A DNA stretch of 51,035 nucleotides from Bacillota bacterium (lineage in GTDB: Bacteria; Bacillota; Clostridia; Lachnospirales; Bianqueaceae). The notes under the pieces are model-generated. The model made no database searches. It saw only the letters and a program-made list of their open reading frames with translations, and was not told where the DNA came from. This document shows positions 1 through 8,311 of the stretch, piece by piece. The translations under genes were made by a program, and so were the position numbers. How positions within the stretch are numbered: the first letter of the stretch is position 1; every line of letters begins with the position of its first letter. The stretch covers positions 1 to 51,035 of the forward strand of contig JAFRZE010000041.1 of assembly GCA_017442735.1 (NCBI GenBank), read 5' to 3'.

Positions 1-101
1 AAAGTGATTTCTTGTTGTATCAAGTAGTATAGGATTATAAAAACTCAATAGCCATTATTGCCTTGGAACAGGGATACTTTGCGCTTTTTCAGCAAAAGAA
101 A

Positions 102-165
102 AACCAGTCCGGTATCTTAACCGAACTGGTTGATGCCATTGCCCGCAGTTTATGTGGGTTTTTTT
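102..165 (+). terminator. Tandem hairpins with T-run
   Basis: Two adjacent hairpins are visible. The first pairs 102-113 with 120-131 with one mismatch. The second pairs CCCGCA at 142-147 with TGTGGG at 153-158 and is followed directly by seven T (159-165), the classic intrinsic terminator layout. It probably ends transcription of a gene lying left of the window. I see no convincing gene between 1 and 101. Confidence 0.7.
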
Positions 166-190
166 GTACAAACAAGTTTTTCGTGTAGAC

Positions 191-219
191 TTGATAATAA
201 TGAGAAGTTTTGCTACAGT
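191..219 (+). promoter_or_regulatory. Probable sigma-A promoter for the XRE regulator at 337
   Basis: TTGATA at 191-196 and TACAGT at 214-219 are separated by 17 bases. The -35 is good and the -10 has two mismatches to TATAAT. It lies between the terminator ending at 165 and the start at 337, where a promoter is expected. No experimental support. Confidence 0.4.
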
Positions 220-336
220 AAATAACCAGACACACCCTGTCCGGTACCCCAAAATACGGTATTTCTCGCTTTATGTCGTGGAAATATGCGGACAGATCCT
301 ATATACTCCGATTGTCGCAGTGAAGGAGGAAAAACG

Positions 337-1458
337 TTGGACCAGCAAAAAGCAGGCAGGTTTTTAAAAGAATTAAGACATGAAAAACAGATGACACAAG
401 AACAGCTTGCCAAGGTTTTTAATGTCAGTTCAAGGACTATATCACGATGGGAGAACGGAACCAATCTTCCGGATATATCGTTGTTAGTCGAGATTGCGGA
501 TTTCTATGATGTGGATGTCAGAGAAATCATTGAAGGAGAAAGAAAAAGCGAGATGATGGATGAAGAAGTGAGAGAAGTCGCCACAAAGATGGCTGACTAT
601 GCGAATGAAGAAAAAAGCAAACTGCTGAAAAGCATACAGATCATCAGTTTTATCGGTGTTCTGGTTTTGATCATATCGATCGTGCTGCAGACAGCGACAA
701 AGTCGGGGCAGAATTCGATCAATTACTGGGTACTGTTCGCGACATTAGCTGCCCTGGTCATCATGGCACTGATCACCTTGTATGTTACAGGAGTACTGGG
801 AAAAATCATCAAGAACAAGAAACTTGTTCTCGGAATCACGATCGCGACCATCGCAGGGCTTATTGTAGCATTCTGGCGAGTGATCGCGCTGACAGTCGTA
901 GTGGGCATTCTGGTTGTTTCATCGATGCTGGCACCGATCGAAAAATATGATGATATATCCCGTTATAATGAATTTATGAGTTTTTCTAACGGAGCCTACG
1001 AGAAAGGCGTAGATACGCAGTGGACAAAGTGGGGGATGGATGAAACGATCTGGCCGGAAAAGATAACAGAGGACATGCATGTAGCTGATTTCACGATGGT
1101 CTATTACAATCCCTTTGACGCTCAGTATCTGGGATATCTGGTCGTAGACTATGCCGCGGATGATTACGAGGAAGAGGTAAAACGGCTAAAAGAGTATGAG
1201 TCTACGGAATATATCGGATATTACGGTGTTAAAGAAGAAAAAACGTATGAGCTTCTGGCAGTCAACGCGGATGCATATCAGGGTTTTGTATATGCCCTTA
1301 CGGATGGCAAAGGCAGGATCATCTATGCGGAGCAGATTTTCTGCAATTACTTCATGGATCTGAAATATGAAAAGTATATTCCGAAAGAATACCTGCTGGA
1401 TGGCTTTGACGCCGGGATAGACAATGCATATAAACAAGAGAAAACAAAAAGCAGGTAA
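337..1458 (+). CDS. XRE-family regulator with multi-pass membrane C-terminal part
   Basis: 373 residues. Residues ~5-60 form a helix-turn-helix of the Cro/CI type (MTQEQLAKVF, SSRTISRWENG, PDISLLVEIADFY). Three to four hydrophobic segments follow (about residues 105-200), then a polar tail of ~150 residues that I do not recognise. I chose the TTG at 337 because AAGGAGGA (323-330) sits seven bases upstream; the in-frame ATG at 286 has no ribosome site and would add 17 residues unlike the family. The architecture suggests a DNA-binding domain tethered to the membrane, perhaps reporting an envelope or extracellular signal. The target is unknown. Confidence 0.85.
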   Translation: MDQQKAGRFLKELRHEKQMTQEQLAKVFNVSSRTISRWENGTNLPDISLLVEIADFYDVDVREIIEGERKSEMMDEEVREVATKMADYANEEKSKLLKSIQIISFIGVLVLIISIVLQTATKSGQNSINYWVLFATLAALVIMALITLYVTGVLGKIIKNKKLVLGITIATIAGLIVAFWRVIALTVVVGILVVSSMLAPIEKYDDISRYNEFMSFSNGAYEKGVDTQWTKWGMDETIWPEKITEDMHVADFTMVYYNPFDAQYLGYLVVDYAADDYEEEVKRLKEYESTEYIGYYGVKEEKTYELLAVNADAYQGFVYALTDGKGRIIYAEQIFCNYFMDLKYEKYIPKEYLLDGFDAGIDNAYKQEKTKSR

Positions 1459-1475
1459 CAGGAGTGTGAACAGGA

Positions 1476-1754
1476 ATGAGCAGATTTCATGAGAAAGCAG
1501 TAGCATGCAGAAACTGTCAGGAAAGGCACTATAACTGTGCACAGGCAACCGTTGTACCATTTGCTGAAGCCGCAGGACTGGGTGAAGAAACCGCTATGCG
1601 TTTTGCGGCAGGTTTTGGCGGAGGAATGAGACGCGCATCTGTATGCGGTGCGGTGACCGGCGGACTGATGGCTCTTGGCCTTTTTGGTATTGATGATCCT
1701 GAAAGAAAAAGGGGTGAAAACAGACATGGAGAATTTCATAGTCAAAGAATGTAA
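1476..1754 (+). CDS. C_GCAxxG_C_C family protein, C-terminally clipped
   Basis: 92 residues. The N-terminal two thirds match the C_GCAxxG_C_C (redox/metal-associated) family: YNCAQATVVPFAEAAGL, then GFGGGMRR and CGAVTGGLMALGL. Family members usually run to ~130-150 residues and carry two more cysteines in the C-terminal part. Here the homologous part stops at about residue 70 and is followed by a charged stretch out of the family pattern that overlaps the next gene by 29 bases. The missing C-terminal cysteines argue for a truncated, possibly inactive copy. AGGAG lies about ten bases before the ATG. Confidence 0.55.
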   Translation: MSRFHEKAVACRNCQERHYNCAQATVVPFAEAAGLGEETAMRFAAGFGGGMRRASVCGAVTGGLMALGLFGIDDPERKRGENRHGEFHSQRM

Positions 1755-2169
1755 CGACACCGACGTAGTAAAAAACCTGTTTACAGAGTACTCACAGATC
1801 AAAGGAGCTGAAAGCTGTTTTGTTACTTTTGATAAGGAGCTGGCTGATCTGAGGGCTTTTTACAGCGGCGGAGCACTCCTTGTGGGATATGAGGATGATA
1901 CACCGATTGCGTGCATAGCAATTAAAAAGCTGAATGATGATACCTGTGAGGCAAAGCGGTTATTCATAAAGCCTGCGTATCGGGGCAAAGGGTATGCAAG
2001 GATCATGCTGAACACCATGCTGGATAAGGCAAAAGAGCTTGGCTTCAAAGAGGTTACGTTTACCACGAAGCCCGCCGTCATGCAGATAGGTTATGGGCTT
2101 TATAAGAGGATGGGCTTTGAAGAAACCGGAGAAGAAAACGGAACGGTCAGCATGAGAATGACTATATAG
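1726..2169 (+). CDS. GNAT-family N-acetyltransferase
   Basis: 147 residues, normal for a single-domain GNAT. Acetyl-CoA-binding motif A is visible as RLFIKPAYRGKGYARIML, preceded by a core strand ending in CEAKRLF; YGLYKRMGFEETG is the usual C-terminal motif. The acceptor substrate cannot be told from sequence. The ATG at 1726 lies inside the clipped upstream gene; the alternative start at 1675 would simply extend back through that gene's frame. A purine-rich AAAAGGGGTG lies just upstream. Confidence 0.85.
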   Translation: MENFIVKECNDTDVVKNLFTEYSQIKGAESCFVTFDKELADLRAFYSGGALLVGYEDDTPIACIAIKKLNDDTCEAKRLFIKPAYRGKGYARIMLNTMLDKAKELGFKEVTFTTKPAVMQIGYGLYKRMGFEETGEENGTVSMRMTI

Positions 2170-2214
2170 AACATCGTTGTTATTGAAAACTTCGAAAAAG
2201 CGGAGGCTTCTGTC

Positions 2215-3144
2215 ATGGAAATGTTTACGACGATGATCACCCCGTACCTAAAGGATGGTCGTGTGGATATCGAAACCGCGCTGAAGTATGTGGATTGGTA
2301 TTATGAAAACGGACTGGACGGTATCTTTGCCGTTTGTCAGTCCAGCGAGATCTTTTACCTAAGCCTGGAAGAGAGAGTCGAGCTTAACCGGGCGGTTTAT
2401 GCGCGGGCGAAGGAACTGGAGAAAAAAGGAGGCCGACTGTTTACGGTGGTTTCTTCCGGCCATGTTTCAGACGCAGAATCAGATCAGATCGACGAGCTGA
2501 CAGCGATTGTCCAAAGCGGTACCGACGCGCTGATCCTGATCACGAACCGCTTGGACCGCTTTCAGGAGGGGGACGACGTCTTTATCCGCAACGCCGAATG
2601 GCTGCTTGAAAAATTGCCGGAGGATCTGCCACTTGGCCTTTATGAGTGCCCCTATCCGTACAAGCGGCTGGTTACGCCGAAGATCCTGGACTGGTGCGTA
2701 CAGACCGGACGATTCCGTTATATGAAAGATACCTGCTGTGATGCCGAACTCATCGCCAGGCGGGTCGATCAGCTCAAAGGAAGCGGGTTCAAGCTACTCA
2801 ACGCGAATTGCCAGACATTGCTCACCACCATGCAGAACGGAGCGGACGGGTACTGCGGCATCATGTGTAATTTTCACCCGAGGCTGTATGCATGGCTTAG
2901 AGACCATTATGAAAGTGAACCGGAAAAAGCCGCGATCGTCGGGGCGGCGATCGGCACGATGGGTTTCACCGAAGGGGGGCTGCCATACCCGCTGACCGCG
3001 AAATATCATATGACTCTTTCCGGTATTCCCACCAACAACCTGGCAAGAAACCGGCATACAGAAGAACTGACCGATTACGTCAAGGAATCGGTCAGAAATA
3101 TGAAAACAGTCACCGACTGGATGGAAAGGGCTTTGTCCTGTTAG
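2215..3144 (+). CDS. Dihydrodipicolinate synthase / N-acetylneuraminate lyase family aldolase
   Basis: 309 residues, the usual length for a DapA/NanA (beta/alpha)8 class I aldolase. The Schiff-base lysine is K171 in RYMKDTC, and the active-site tyrosine is probably Y143 in GLYECPYP. The substrate-binding GTTGE motif is replaced by QSSEIF (around residues 42-47), so this is not a typical DapA; a pyruvate-dependent sugar-acid or related aldolase is more likely. Not clustered with other lysine genes. A purine-rich GAAAAAGCGGAGG lies upstream, and a strong terminator overlaps its stop codon. Confidence 0.8.
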   Translation: MEMFTTMITPYLKDGRVDIETALKYVDWYYENGLDGIFAVCQSSEIFYLSLEERVELNRAVYARAKELEKKGGRLFTVVSSGHVSDAESDQIDELTAIVQSGTDALILITNRLDRFQEGDDVFIRNAEWLLEKLPEDLPLGLYECPYPYKRLVTPKILDWCVQTGRFRYMKDTCCDAELIARRVDQLKGSGFKLLNANCQTLLTTMQNGADGYCGIMCNFHPRLYAWLRDHYESEPEKAAIVGAAIGTMGFTEGGLPYPLTAKYHMTLSGIPTNNLARNRHTEELTDYVKESVRNMKTVTDWMERALSC

Positions 3145-3161
3145 TAGGACGAAGCCTTTTT
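3129..3161 (+). terminator. Intrinsic terminator overlapping the aldolase stop
   Basis: An 11-base stem pairs 3129-3139 with 3146-3156 (one G-U pair) around a six-base loop and is followed by five T. The stop codon of the upstream aldolase lies in the loop. It also covers the 3' end of the convergent small membrane protein. Confidence 0.85.
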
Positions 3162-3362
3162 GCTTTTCTTCGTTAGTATGATTCGTGCCAGAATGCCGAT
3201 CAACACAGCCAGGATGGCGATGGCGATAAAGCGATTGGCCGCCAGATCCGCGCCGGCGACCCCGTTGGTGGACATCTGCACGAAGGACATAGTGAGAATG
3301 GCGGCTTTCAGCAAGGCTTGCTTCGACCCGGATGATGGCCGAGCAATGACTTGATTTGACAT
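3141..3362 (-). CDS. Small membrane protein of unknown function
   Basis: 73 residues. Two hydrophobic stretches are visible: a weaker one around residues 16-33 and a strong one around 46-62 (IAIAILAVLIGILARIIL), followed by a lysine-rich cytoplasmic-type tail. A GAGGTGA ribosome site precedes the ATG, and upstream there is a near-consensus promoter on the same strand, so it is likely expressed. I do not recognise a family. Its last bases overlap the convergent aldolase end. Confidence 0.6.
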   Translation of the reverse strand: MSNQVIARPSSGSKQALLKAAILTMSFVQMSTNGVAGADLAANRFIAIAILAVLIGILARIILTKKSKKASSY

Positions 3363-3396
3363 GAGATCACCTCTCGAGGATCAATTGATTATCCAT

Positions 3397-3426
3397 ATTA
3401 TACCCTTATGATCCACCTTCGTACAA
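3397..3426 (-). promoter_or_regulatory. Sigma-A promoter for the small membrane protein
   Basis: On the minus strand TTGTAC (3421-3426) and a perfect TATAAT (3397-3402) are 18 bases apart, about 35 bases upstream of the start at 3362. Confidence 0.65.
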
Positions 3427-3456
3427 TAGAATTCTGCCATCGGTATGATTGGTCTA

Positions 3457-3485
3457 TTTACAAGCCGGTTTTACTATGATAATCT
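3457..3485 (+). promoter_or_regulatory. Possible promoter for the ABM/alpha-galactosidase pair
   Basis: TTTACA (3457-3462), 17 bases, TAATCT (3480-3485). Moderate match, correctly placed about 40 bases before the start at 3524. Confidence 0.35.
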
Positions 3486-3523
3486 GAATAGAAAGAATGA
3501 AATCACAAAAGGAGGAATATACA

Positions 3524-3820
3524 ATGGGAAAATTAAAAATCTTTATTAAGTTCAAAATCAAAGAAGGTCATGTAGAGGATTATCTGGCTTCCAAGCGGGA
3601 GATGGTACAGAAGTCCCAGGCGGAAGAAGGCTGCATTTCATATACGCTGAACGCGGTGAAAGATCAGCCGGACGTCGTCGCGCTGCTTGAGATTTGGAAG
3701 GACGAAGAGGCGCTGGAACTGCACAAAAACAGTGAACACTTCAAGACGCTGCTTCCTCTGGGCAAAGAGTTTGTTGATGGGGTGATCTCATCAGACATCT
3801 TCACCGAATACGAACTGTAA
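3524..3820 (+). CDS. Antibiotic biosynthesis monooxygenase (ABM) domain protein, YgiN-like
   Basis: 98 residues, the size of a single ABM dimeric alpha/beta-barrel subunit. Family signature is seen in FKIKEGHVEDYLA, the EEGCISY stretch, LLEIWKDEEALELH and the terminal FKTLLPLG region. Such proteins act on quinone-like or electrophilic metabolites, but many have no assigned reaction. AAAGGAGGA precedes the ATG at 3524; an upstream ATG at 3497 lacks a ribosome site. The alpha-galactosidase starts six bases after the stop, so the two are probably co-transcribed. Confidence 0.85.
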   Translation: MGKLKIFIKFKIKEGHVEDYLASKREMVQKSQAEEGCISYTLNAVKDQPDVVALLEIWKDEEALELHKNSEHFKTLLPLGKEFVDGVISSDIFTEYEL

Positions 3821-3826
3821 AACACA

Positions 3827-5425
3827 ATGAACCTGGATCATATCATACGAATCAATACCGCGGAAGGCGTCCGGGAACTGCACGGAAGTGAAGAACTGGA
3901 TAGCGAACTGCATCTTCGGATCGACCTGCCGGAGGGGAATATCCTCTCCGCAGAGGCGGAGCTTTCACTTTCCTGCTCACAGGAAGACCGGATCTTTATG
4001 AATGGGTTTCAAAGCTGGAGCTATTGTCCCGAATACCGCCCGCGCGACAAGATCCGCGGCTTGAAACATCTGCCGAAGCTGCTGGTGCGCGTGCTCGGCC
4101 TGGACCGCTATGGCGATCACTACTTCCTTCCCTATCCGGAAACGCCTGGCGTGACTCATGGCGTATCCTACTGCTATGTGCGAAGCGGTGACCATTTCCG
4201 TCTTCTGGCTTCTTTGGACGAGCGGCCCGGTTACACACTGTTTTTCTACGATGCTGTGCAGGGACGGATGACGATCAAACGTGACTGTGAAGGGATCCGC
4301 TGCAAGGGCGAATATCCGGTTTTCGATCTCTATTACACGGAAGGCTCGGAGGACGAAGTCTTTGATGGCTGGTTCAAGGCCATGGGAGTAAAATCCCGGA
4401 CGCAGGAAAAGATCGCCGGCTATACCAGCTGGTACAACCGATACCAGAAGATCAGTGAACAGACTATCCGGAGCGATCTGCTCGGATGTGTACAAGTGCT
4501 GCGCAGAGGCGACCTTTTCCAGATCGATGACGGCTGGGAGCCCTTTGTAGGGGACTGGCTGGAAACAGATAAGAAGAAATTCCCCCATGGACTTAAGCCC
4601 TTGACCGAAGAGATCCACCGCTGCGGTCTGAAAGCCGGACTGTGGCTGGCGCCCTTCGCGGCACAGCGCGACTCCGGCCTGTTCCGTAATCATCCGGACT
4701 GGTTCTATCAGCATGACGGCAAACCGTGGTACTGCGGTTTGAACTGGGGCGGCTTCTACGCGCTCGACTTTGATCGTCCGGAAGTCAGGGACTATCTGAA
4801 GGAAACTTTCCGCCGGGTCTTTGACGAATGGGGATTCGATCTGGTGAAGCTGGATTTTCTGTATGCCGCCGCCCCGCTGGGAAGTGAGACGGAGACCCGT
4901 GCCGGGCGCATGATCCGCGCGATGGAATACCTGCGCCAGCTATGCGGCGACAAACTGATCCTCGGCTGCGGCGTCCCGTTGATGCCGGCTTTCGGACTCG
5001 TCGACTACTGCCGGATCGGCTGCGATGTCGGTCTGGACTGGGATGGTTCCTGGCTGATGCAGCAGACCATCCGTGAGCGCGTGTCCACGAAACACTCGAT
5101 CGCAAATACGATCTTCCGGCGACAGCTTTCCGGACGCGCCTGGATGAACGATCCGGACGTCTTCATATTAAGAGAGGAGAATACCCGCCTCAAGCCGGAA
5201 GAAAAGCGGTCCCTGGCTACCGTCAACAGTCTTTTTGGCGGGGTGCTTTTCTGCTCAGATGATATGTCTTCCTATCAGCCGGACGTGCGTGCGTTTTACG
5301 AAGAAATGCTGCAGAACCGTCAGGCAGCGGACATCCGCGTACAGACAAAGGACGGAATTAAAATATCTTATGTTGTGAACGAAGAGTCAAAGACCCTTGA
5401 GATCCCGGAAGAAAAAAGCAGGTAA
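3827..5425 (+). CDS. Alpha-galactosidase, glycoside hydrolase family 36
   Basis: 532 residues, shorter than the common ~720-residue GH36 enzymes. The catalytic barrel is intact: LFQIDDGWE, then nucleophile D343 in LVKLDFLYA and acid/base D400 in CRIGCDVGLDWDG. There is no signal peptide, so it should hydrolyse imported alpha-galactosides (raffinose or melibiose type) in the cytoplasm. No transporter lies next to it. It starts six bases after the ABM gene without a clear ribosome site, suggesting translational coupling. The family call is firm; the exact substrate is inferred. Confidence 0.85.
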   Translation: MNLDHIIRINTAEGVRELHGSEELDSELHLRIDLPEGNILSAEAELSLSCSQEDRIFMNGFQSWSYCPEYRPRDKIRGLKHLPKLLVRVLGLDRYGDHYFLPYPETPGVTHGVSYCYVRSGDHFRLLASLDERPGYTLFFYDAVQGRMTIKRDCEGIRCKGEYPVFDLYYTEGSEDEVFDGWFKAMGVKSRTQEKIAGYTSWYNRYQKISEQTIRSDLLGCVQVLRRGDLFQIDDGWEPFVGDWLETDKKKFPHGLKPLTEEIHRCGLKAGLWLAPFAAQRDSGLFRNHPDWFYQHDGKPWYCGLNWGGFYALDFDRPEVRDYLKETFRRVFDEWGFDLVKLDFLYAAAPLGSETETRAGRMIRAMEYLRQLCGDKLILGCGVPLMPAFGLVDYCRIGCDVGLDWDGSWLMQQTIRERVSTKHSIANTIFRRQLSGRAWMNDPDVFILREENTRLKPEEKRSLATVNSLFGGVLFCSDDMSSYQPDVRAFYEEMLQNRQAADIRVQTKDGIKISYVVNEESKTLEIPEEKSR

Positions 5426-5439
5426 AAAGAGAATAGAAA

Positions 5440-5861
5440 ACGAAAATCAACGGCTTCAAAGTTCGTTTCATCAATGCGCAGTGCTATGAGTTCATTCTCC
5501 CGAATGGAAAACACCTTATTACAGACCCTTACATCACGCCTGTCAACCTTGTCGGGTTCCTGTTCAAGAAAGTCAGTTCGAAAGTATTCTGCAGCAGCAT
5601 GGTGGTTGCGTTCTCTTCCGCCATACGGCCGGCAGCATTTCCGGCGAGAAGTGGGGGAAAGTCATCGCTAGATACAACGCGCAGGTCGCCTACCCGAACC
5701 ACCAGGACAACATCTACAACGGCAAGTGGGGCGTAAGCATGGATGATTTCGCCGAGCAGATCTGGAGCAGCCTGAAAGAGGCCGGAAGCGACACCGTATT
5801 CATCAACCCGACGCCGTACAAATGGTATGACATTTCCCTCGGCGTTACCGAAGAAGATTGA
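5440..5861 (+). pseudogene. Decayed metallo-beta-lactamase-fold hydrolase
   Basis: Two reading-frame fragments of what looks like one MBL-fold hydrolase. The first (from 5443) reads KINGFKVRFINAQCYEF and then LPNGKHLITDPYITP, a typical MBL N-terminus. The codon before it is ACG where ATG is expected. The second half, shifted by two bases, reads NHQDNIYNGKWGV and FINPTPYKWYDI up to the TGA at 5859-5861. The HxHxDH metal motif is absent, so an internal deletion plus frameshift has removed the active site. Assignment as MBL-type is inference from the N-terminal pattern. Confidence 0.6.
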
Positions 5862-5893
5862 ACATAAGCGAAATCGGCAACAGGAGTGTACCA

Positions 5894-6580
5894 ATGAAAA
5901 AGAAGAAAAAGAAGTTTTCTCTGCTGCGGACAGCGGTCATCGCGGCAGGGATCTGGATCGTCCTGCCGCAGCTCAAAACATATATGTGGAGGATCCCCTA
6001 CGTCATCTCCAAGAAAGCTAAATTCAAAAAAGAACTGCAGACTGCAGTTCCCGGACAGCTGGTCTTCGCGGGAGACAGTATCACGGATGTCTATCCGCTG
6101 GACAAGTTCTATCCGGATCGGACCGTGTATAACCGTGGGATCAGCGGCGACGCGACGTTCCACCTGCTTGGTCGCCTGGACGGGATCTACGCGCTGAAGC
6201 CGGAGAAGATCGTCCTGTTGATCGGTGTGAACGATTTTCTGAATGAAAAACGCCCGGTCGGGACGGTCGTATGTGACTACGAACGCATCCTGCGGGCGCT
6301 GCGGGAGATTCTGCCGGACACCGAGGTCGTATGCGAATCCGTCTATCCGACGTTTTCCGATGACCGCTCCGCGATCGCTGACCGGGCGGAAGATATCAAA
6401 GAACTGAATCAGCAGATCGAGCTGCTGGCGCTTCAGTACGGCTACGTCTACGCAGACGTCTATTCCGCGCTGACAGACGGCGTCAGCGATAACGCGAATC
6501 CGGCGCTGACGAATGACGGGATCCACCCGAACGAGGAAGGCTACCGTGTGATCACCGAGTACCTGAAAGCGTATATCTAA
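5894..6580 (+). CDS. Membrane-anchored SGNH/GDSL hydrolase
   Basis: 228 residues. A lysine-rich start and one hydrophobic segment (about residues 10-27) suggest an N-terminal membrane anchor. The SGNH blocks are present: block I FAGDSITD with S62, block III GVND with N113, block V DGIHPNEEGY with D208 and H211. Likely an esterase or deacetylase acting outside the membrane on acylated glycans or lipids; the substrate is not evident. Start at 5894 chosen for CAGGAG seven bases upstream; 5858 is also open but has no ribosome site. It follows the MBL pseudogene by 32 bases. Confidence 0.82.
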   Translation: MKKKKKKFSLLRTAVIAAGIWIVLPQLKTYMWRIPYVISKKAKFKKELQTAVPGQLVFAGDSITDVYPLDKFYPDRTVYNRGISGDATFHLLGRLDGIYALKPEKIVLLIGVNDFLNEKRPVGTVVCDYERILRALREILPDTEVVCESVYPTFSDDRSAIADRAEDIKELNQQIELLALQYGYVYADVYSALTDGVSDNANPALTNDGIHPNEEGYRVITEYLKAYI

Positions 6581-6606
6581 GTTTCAGACACGCGGGATCA
6601 TGAACG

Positions 6607-6910
6607 CGCGCGTCAGTTGCTCCCTGTGGGACGGCTTTTTCACATCCGCACGCATGTGCTCCCCAAGAGGCATGTTTTTCAAAATCACACGTATCGTTTG
6701 CTCCGTAGAATAGGGATTTATCAAATCGACGCGTATTTCAGGCCTTTTTCCTGACCTTCTTGCGTGCGGTTGTGATAAATCCCTATTTCATGCCGCAGAT
6801 ACTGTGTTCAATTTTGAAAAAAGCGGGTTACAAAGAGCTCATTCGCGTGAAAGTGAAAAAAGTCGAATCTGTAACGCCGCGTGATTTTGAAAATAGGCAG
6901 TCCCAGACCG
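6607..6910. repeat. Long imperfect palindrome of ~40-base degenerate repeats
   Basis: A 360-base gene-free gap. Left arm: three consecutive units of 40, 40 and 41 bases (6607-6646, 6647-6686, 6687-6727), each with CG-rich start, TGCTCC in the middle and a TTTTTCA-AATC-like end. The right arm holds similar units on the opposite strand. Perfect 15-base complementary arms AATAGGGATTTATCA lie at 6709-6723 and 6773-6787, and a small central hairpin TCAGG/CCTGA at 6738-6754. Similarity between arms continues outward for about 95 bases. No intact gene is seen. Confidence 0.7.
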
Positions 6911-6940
6911 CCAACGAATATCCGACCTCCTTAATCGGGA

Positions 6941-7561
6941 TCATTCGGACGAGACTTGCTGCAGGCACTGGGCAAAGAATCTTGCGTATCCATCCTCTAT
7001 GCAGGAGGTACTGACGTCTTTTGTTTTCAGATCATAATAATACATGCCTGTTTCCAGGTCTTTGGAAAGCGAATCCAGCGGAAAGCCTTCAACACGCTTA
7101 TCATGAGGCTCGCTGACCAACAGGAAAGGTTCTGTGGACAAGGCCCGGTCCATGCTGGAAAAAACATGAGATTCATCATAGACAAAACAGACCGCGTTCC
7201 AGTATCGGCCGGTCAGTTTTCCCCCGTGACGGGCGGCGAGAGATGCGTAATATTCGATCATCTCGTCGTCCGTCAATTCTTTTCCGTTGACCCGGCGCAC
7301 AAACAGCCCAGGCTGTTCATCGTCGGGCAGCTCTTCAAAGTACAGTCCACTGTCGCAGGAAAACACTGGCATATGAAATGCCGCATAATAAGCTTTAGCT
7401 TTGATCTCGGAATTCTCCAGGGGCGTCTTGCCTGCCTCGGTGATGGCAGGTAGCGGCAGGCCCAGATCCGTAGGCCCGATCATCTCCAGCCCGACTTTCG
7501 CCATGGCCTTTTCCATGATCAGGAGCTTGCCATGGTTCGTTGTTCCATATAGGATCTTCAT
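6941..7561 (-). CDS. HAM1/RdgB-like non-canonical purine NTP pyrophosphatase
   Basis: 206 residues, normal family length. Start LYGTTNHGKLLIMEKA corresponds to the nucleotide-binding (T/S)xNxxK loop, and FSCDSGLYFEELP to the catalytic acidic DSG motif. Family members hydrolyse XTP, dITP and ITP to monophosphates and so keep damaged purines out of nucleic acids. The C-terminal SHR motif of canonical RdgB is not clear, so it may be a divergent member with another substrate. Its ATG overlaps the nitroreductase stop (ATGA), so the two form an operon with coupled translation. Confidence 0.8.
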   Translation of the reverse strand: MKILYGTTNHGKLLIMEKAMAKVGLEMIGPTDLGLPLPAITEAGKTPLENSEIKAKAYYAAFHMPVFSCDSGLYFEELPDDEQPGLFVRRVNGKELTDDEMIEYYASLAARHGGKLTGRYWNAVCFVYDESHVFSSMDRALSTEPFLLVSEPHDKRVEGFPLDSLSKDLETGMYYYDLKTKDVSTSCIEDGYARFFAQCLQQVSSE

Positions 7562-8082
7562 AGCTTGGTGACGTTTTTCTCCATGCTGTAGGTGTGAGGT
7601 TCTTTGGTGAAATTTTTGTGGCCGACGGCGAAAGCTACCTGATAGGCGTTGCCTTCCGGGATCTGAAGTTTTTCGTTGAAATAGGCTTTCTTCTCACCAG
7701 TCATCGCATCATAGATGCAGCCGATGATCAGTGATCCCAGACTGAGCGATTCGGCGGCAAGCGCCATGCTCTGGACCGCGATCCCCGCGTCACAGGCACT
7801 CCAGCGAAAGCTTTCAGGACCACTCAGGATCATAAGGAGCGGCGCGTCATAGTAGAAGGAACGGCCTGCGCCTGGACGTCCTTTAAGGAGCTCAGTCTGC
7901 AGTTCATCGAGGATCGGGTTGCCCTTCTCAATGACGGTAATGTGGATCTCCTGACGGTTGGCGGCAGTCGGTGCCTGAAGACCGGCGGTCAGGATGGTGT
8001 CGAGTTCTTCTTTGGTCAGTTTTTCATCCGTATATCCCCTTGTGGAAAAACGGTCCTTGATGGCGGCTAAGGTTTCTTTCAT
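7558..8082 (-). CDS. Nitroreductase-family flavoprotein
   Basis: 174 residues. FMN-binding signature at the N-terminus (IKDRFSTRGYTDE, LQAPTAANRQ) and the core SACDAGIAVQSMALAAESLSLG, followed by the C-terminal AFAVGHKN strand. FMN-dependent NAD(P)H oxidoreductases of this size reduce quinones, nitroaromatics or enones; the natural substrate is unknown. I chose the ATG at 8082, which has AAGGAGA seven bases upstream, over a longer frame reaching 8229. First gene of a two-gene leftward operon with the HAM1-like gene. Confidence 0.85.
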   Translation of the reverse strand: MKETLAAIKDRFSTRGYTDEKLTKEELDTILTAGLQAPTAANRQEIHITVIEKGNPILDELQTELLKGRPGAGRSFYYDAPLLMILSGPESFRWSACDAGIAVQSMALAAESLSLGSLIIGCIYDAMTGEKKAYFNEKLQIPEGNAYQVAFAVGHKNFTKEPHTYSMEKNVTKL

Positions 8083-8251
8083 GGCACTGTCTCCTTTCGA
8101 TATGAAGCATATATATCTACTATACCACAAAATCGCAATCAGGTCTTGCCTTTTTCCCAATTCTCCGCGAAAATATGATATACTATTGAGAGATGTAACC
8201 AGGCAATTGCGGTTGCAACGCCTTTGCAACGCAAATGTTAATCTGCATTGC

Positions 8252-8280
8252 TTGAGGTAATGGTGGCCTGCTCCTATAAT
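8252..8280 (+). promoter_or_regulatory. Sigma-A promoter for the XRE regulator at 8312
   Basis: TTGAGG (8252-8257) and a perfect TATAAT (8275-8280) with a 17-base spacer, 32 bases before the start codon. A direct repeat TTGCAACGC occurs twice a little upstream (about 8212-8231) and could be an operator. Confidence 0.6.
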
Positions 8281-8311
8281 GAGGCCATCAACTCAAGGGA
8301 GGAAAACAAAA

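Noticed and set aside
102..165. Riboswitch upstream of the first regulator
   Set aside because: Two simple hairpins ending in a T-run before the promoter fit an intrinsic terminator of the previous gene; no conserved aptamer pattern is visible.
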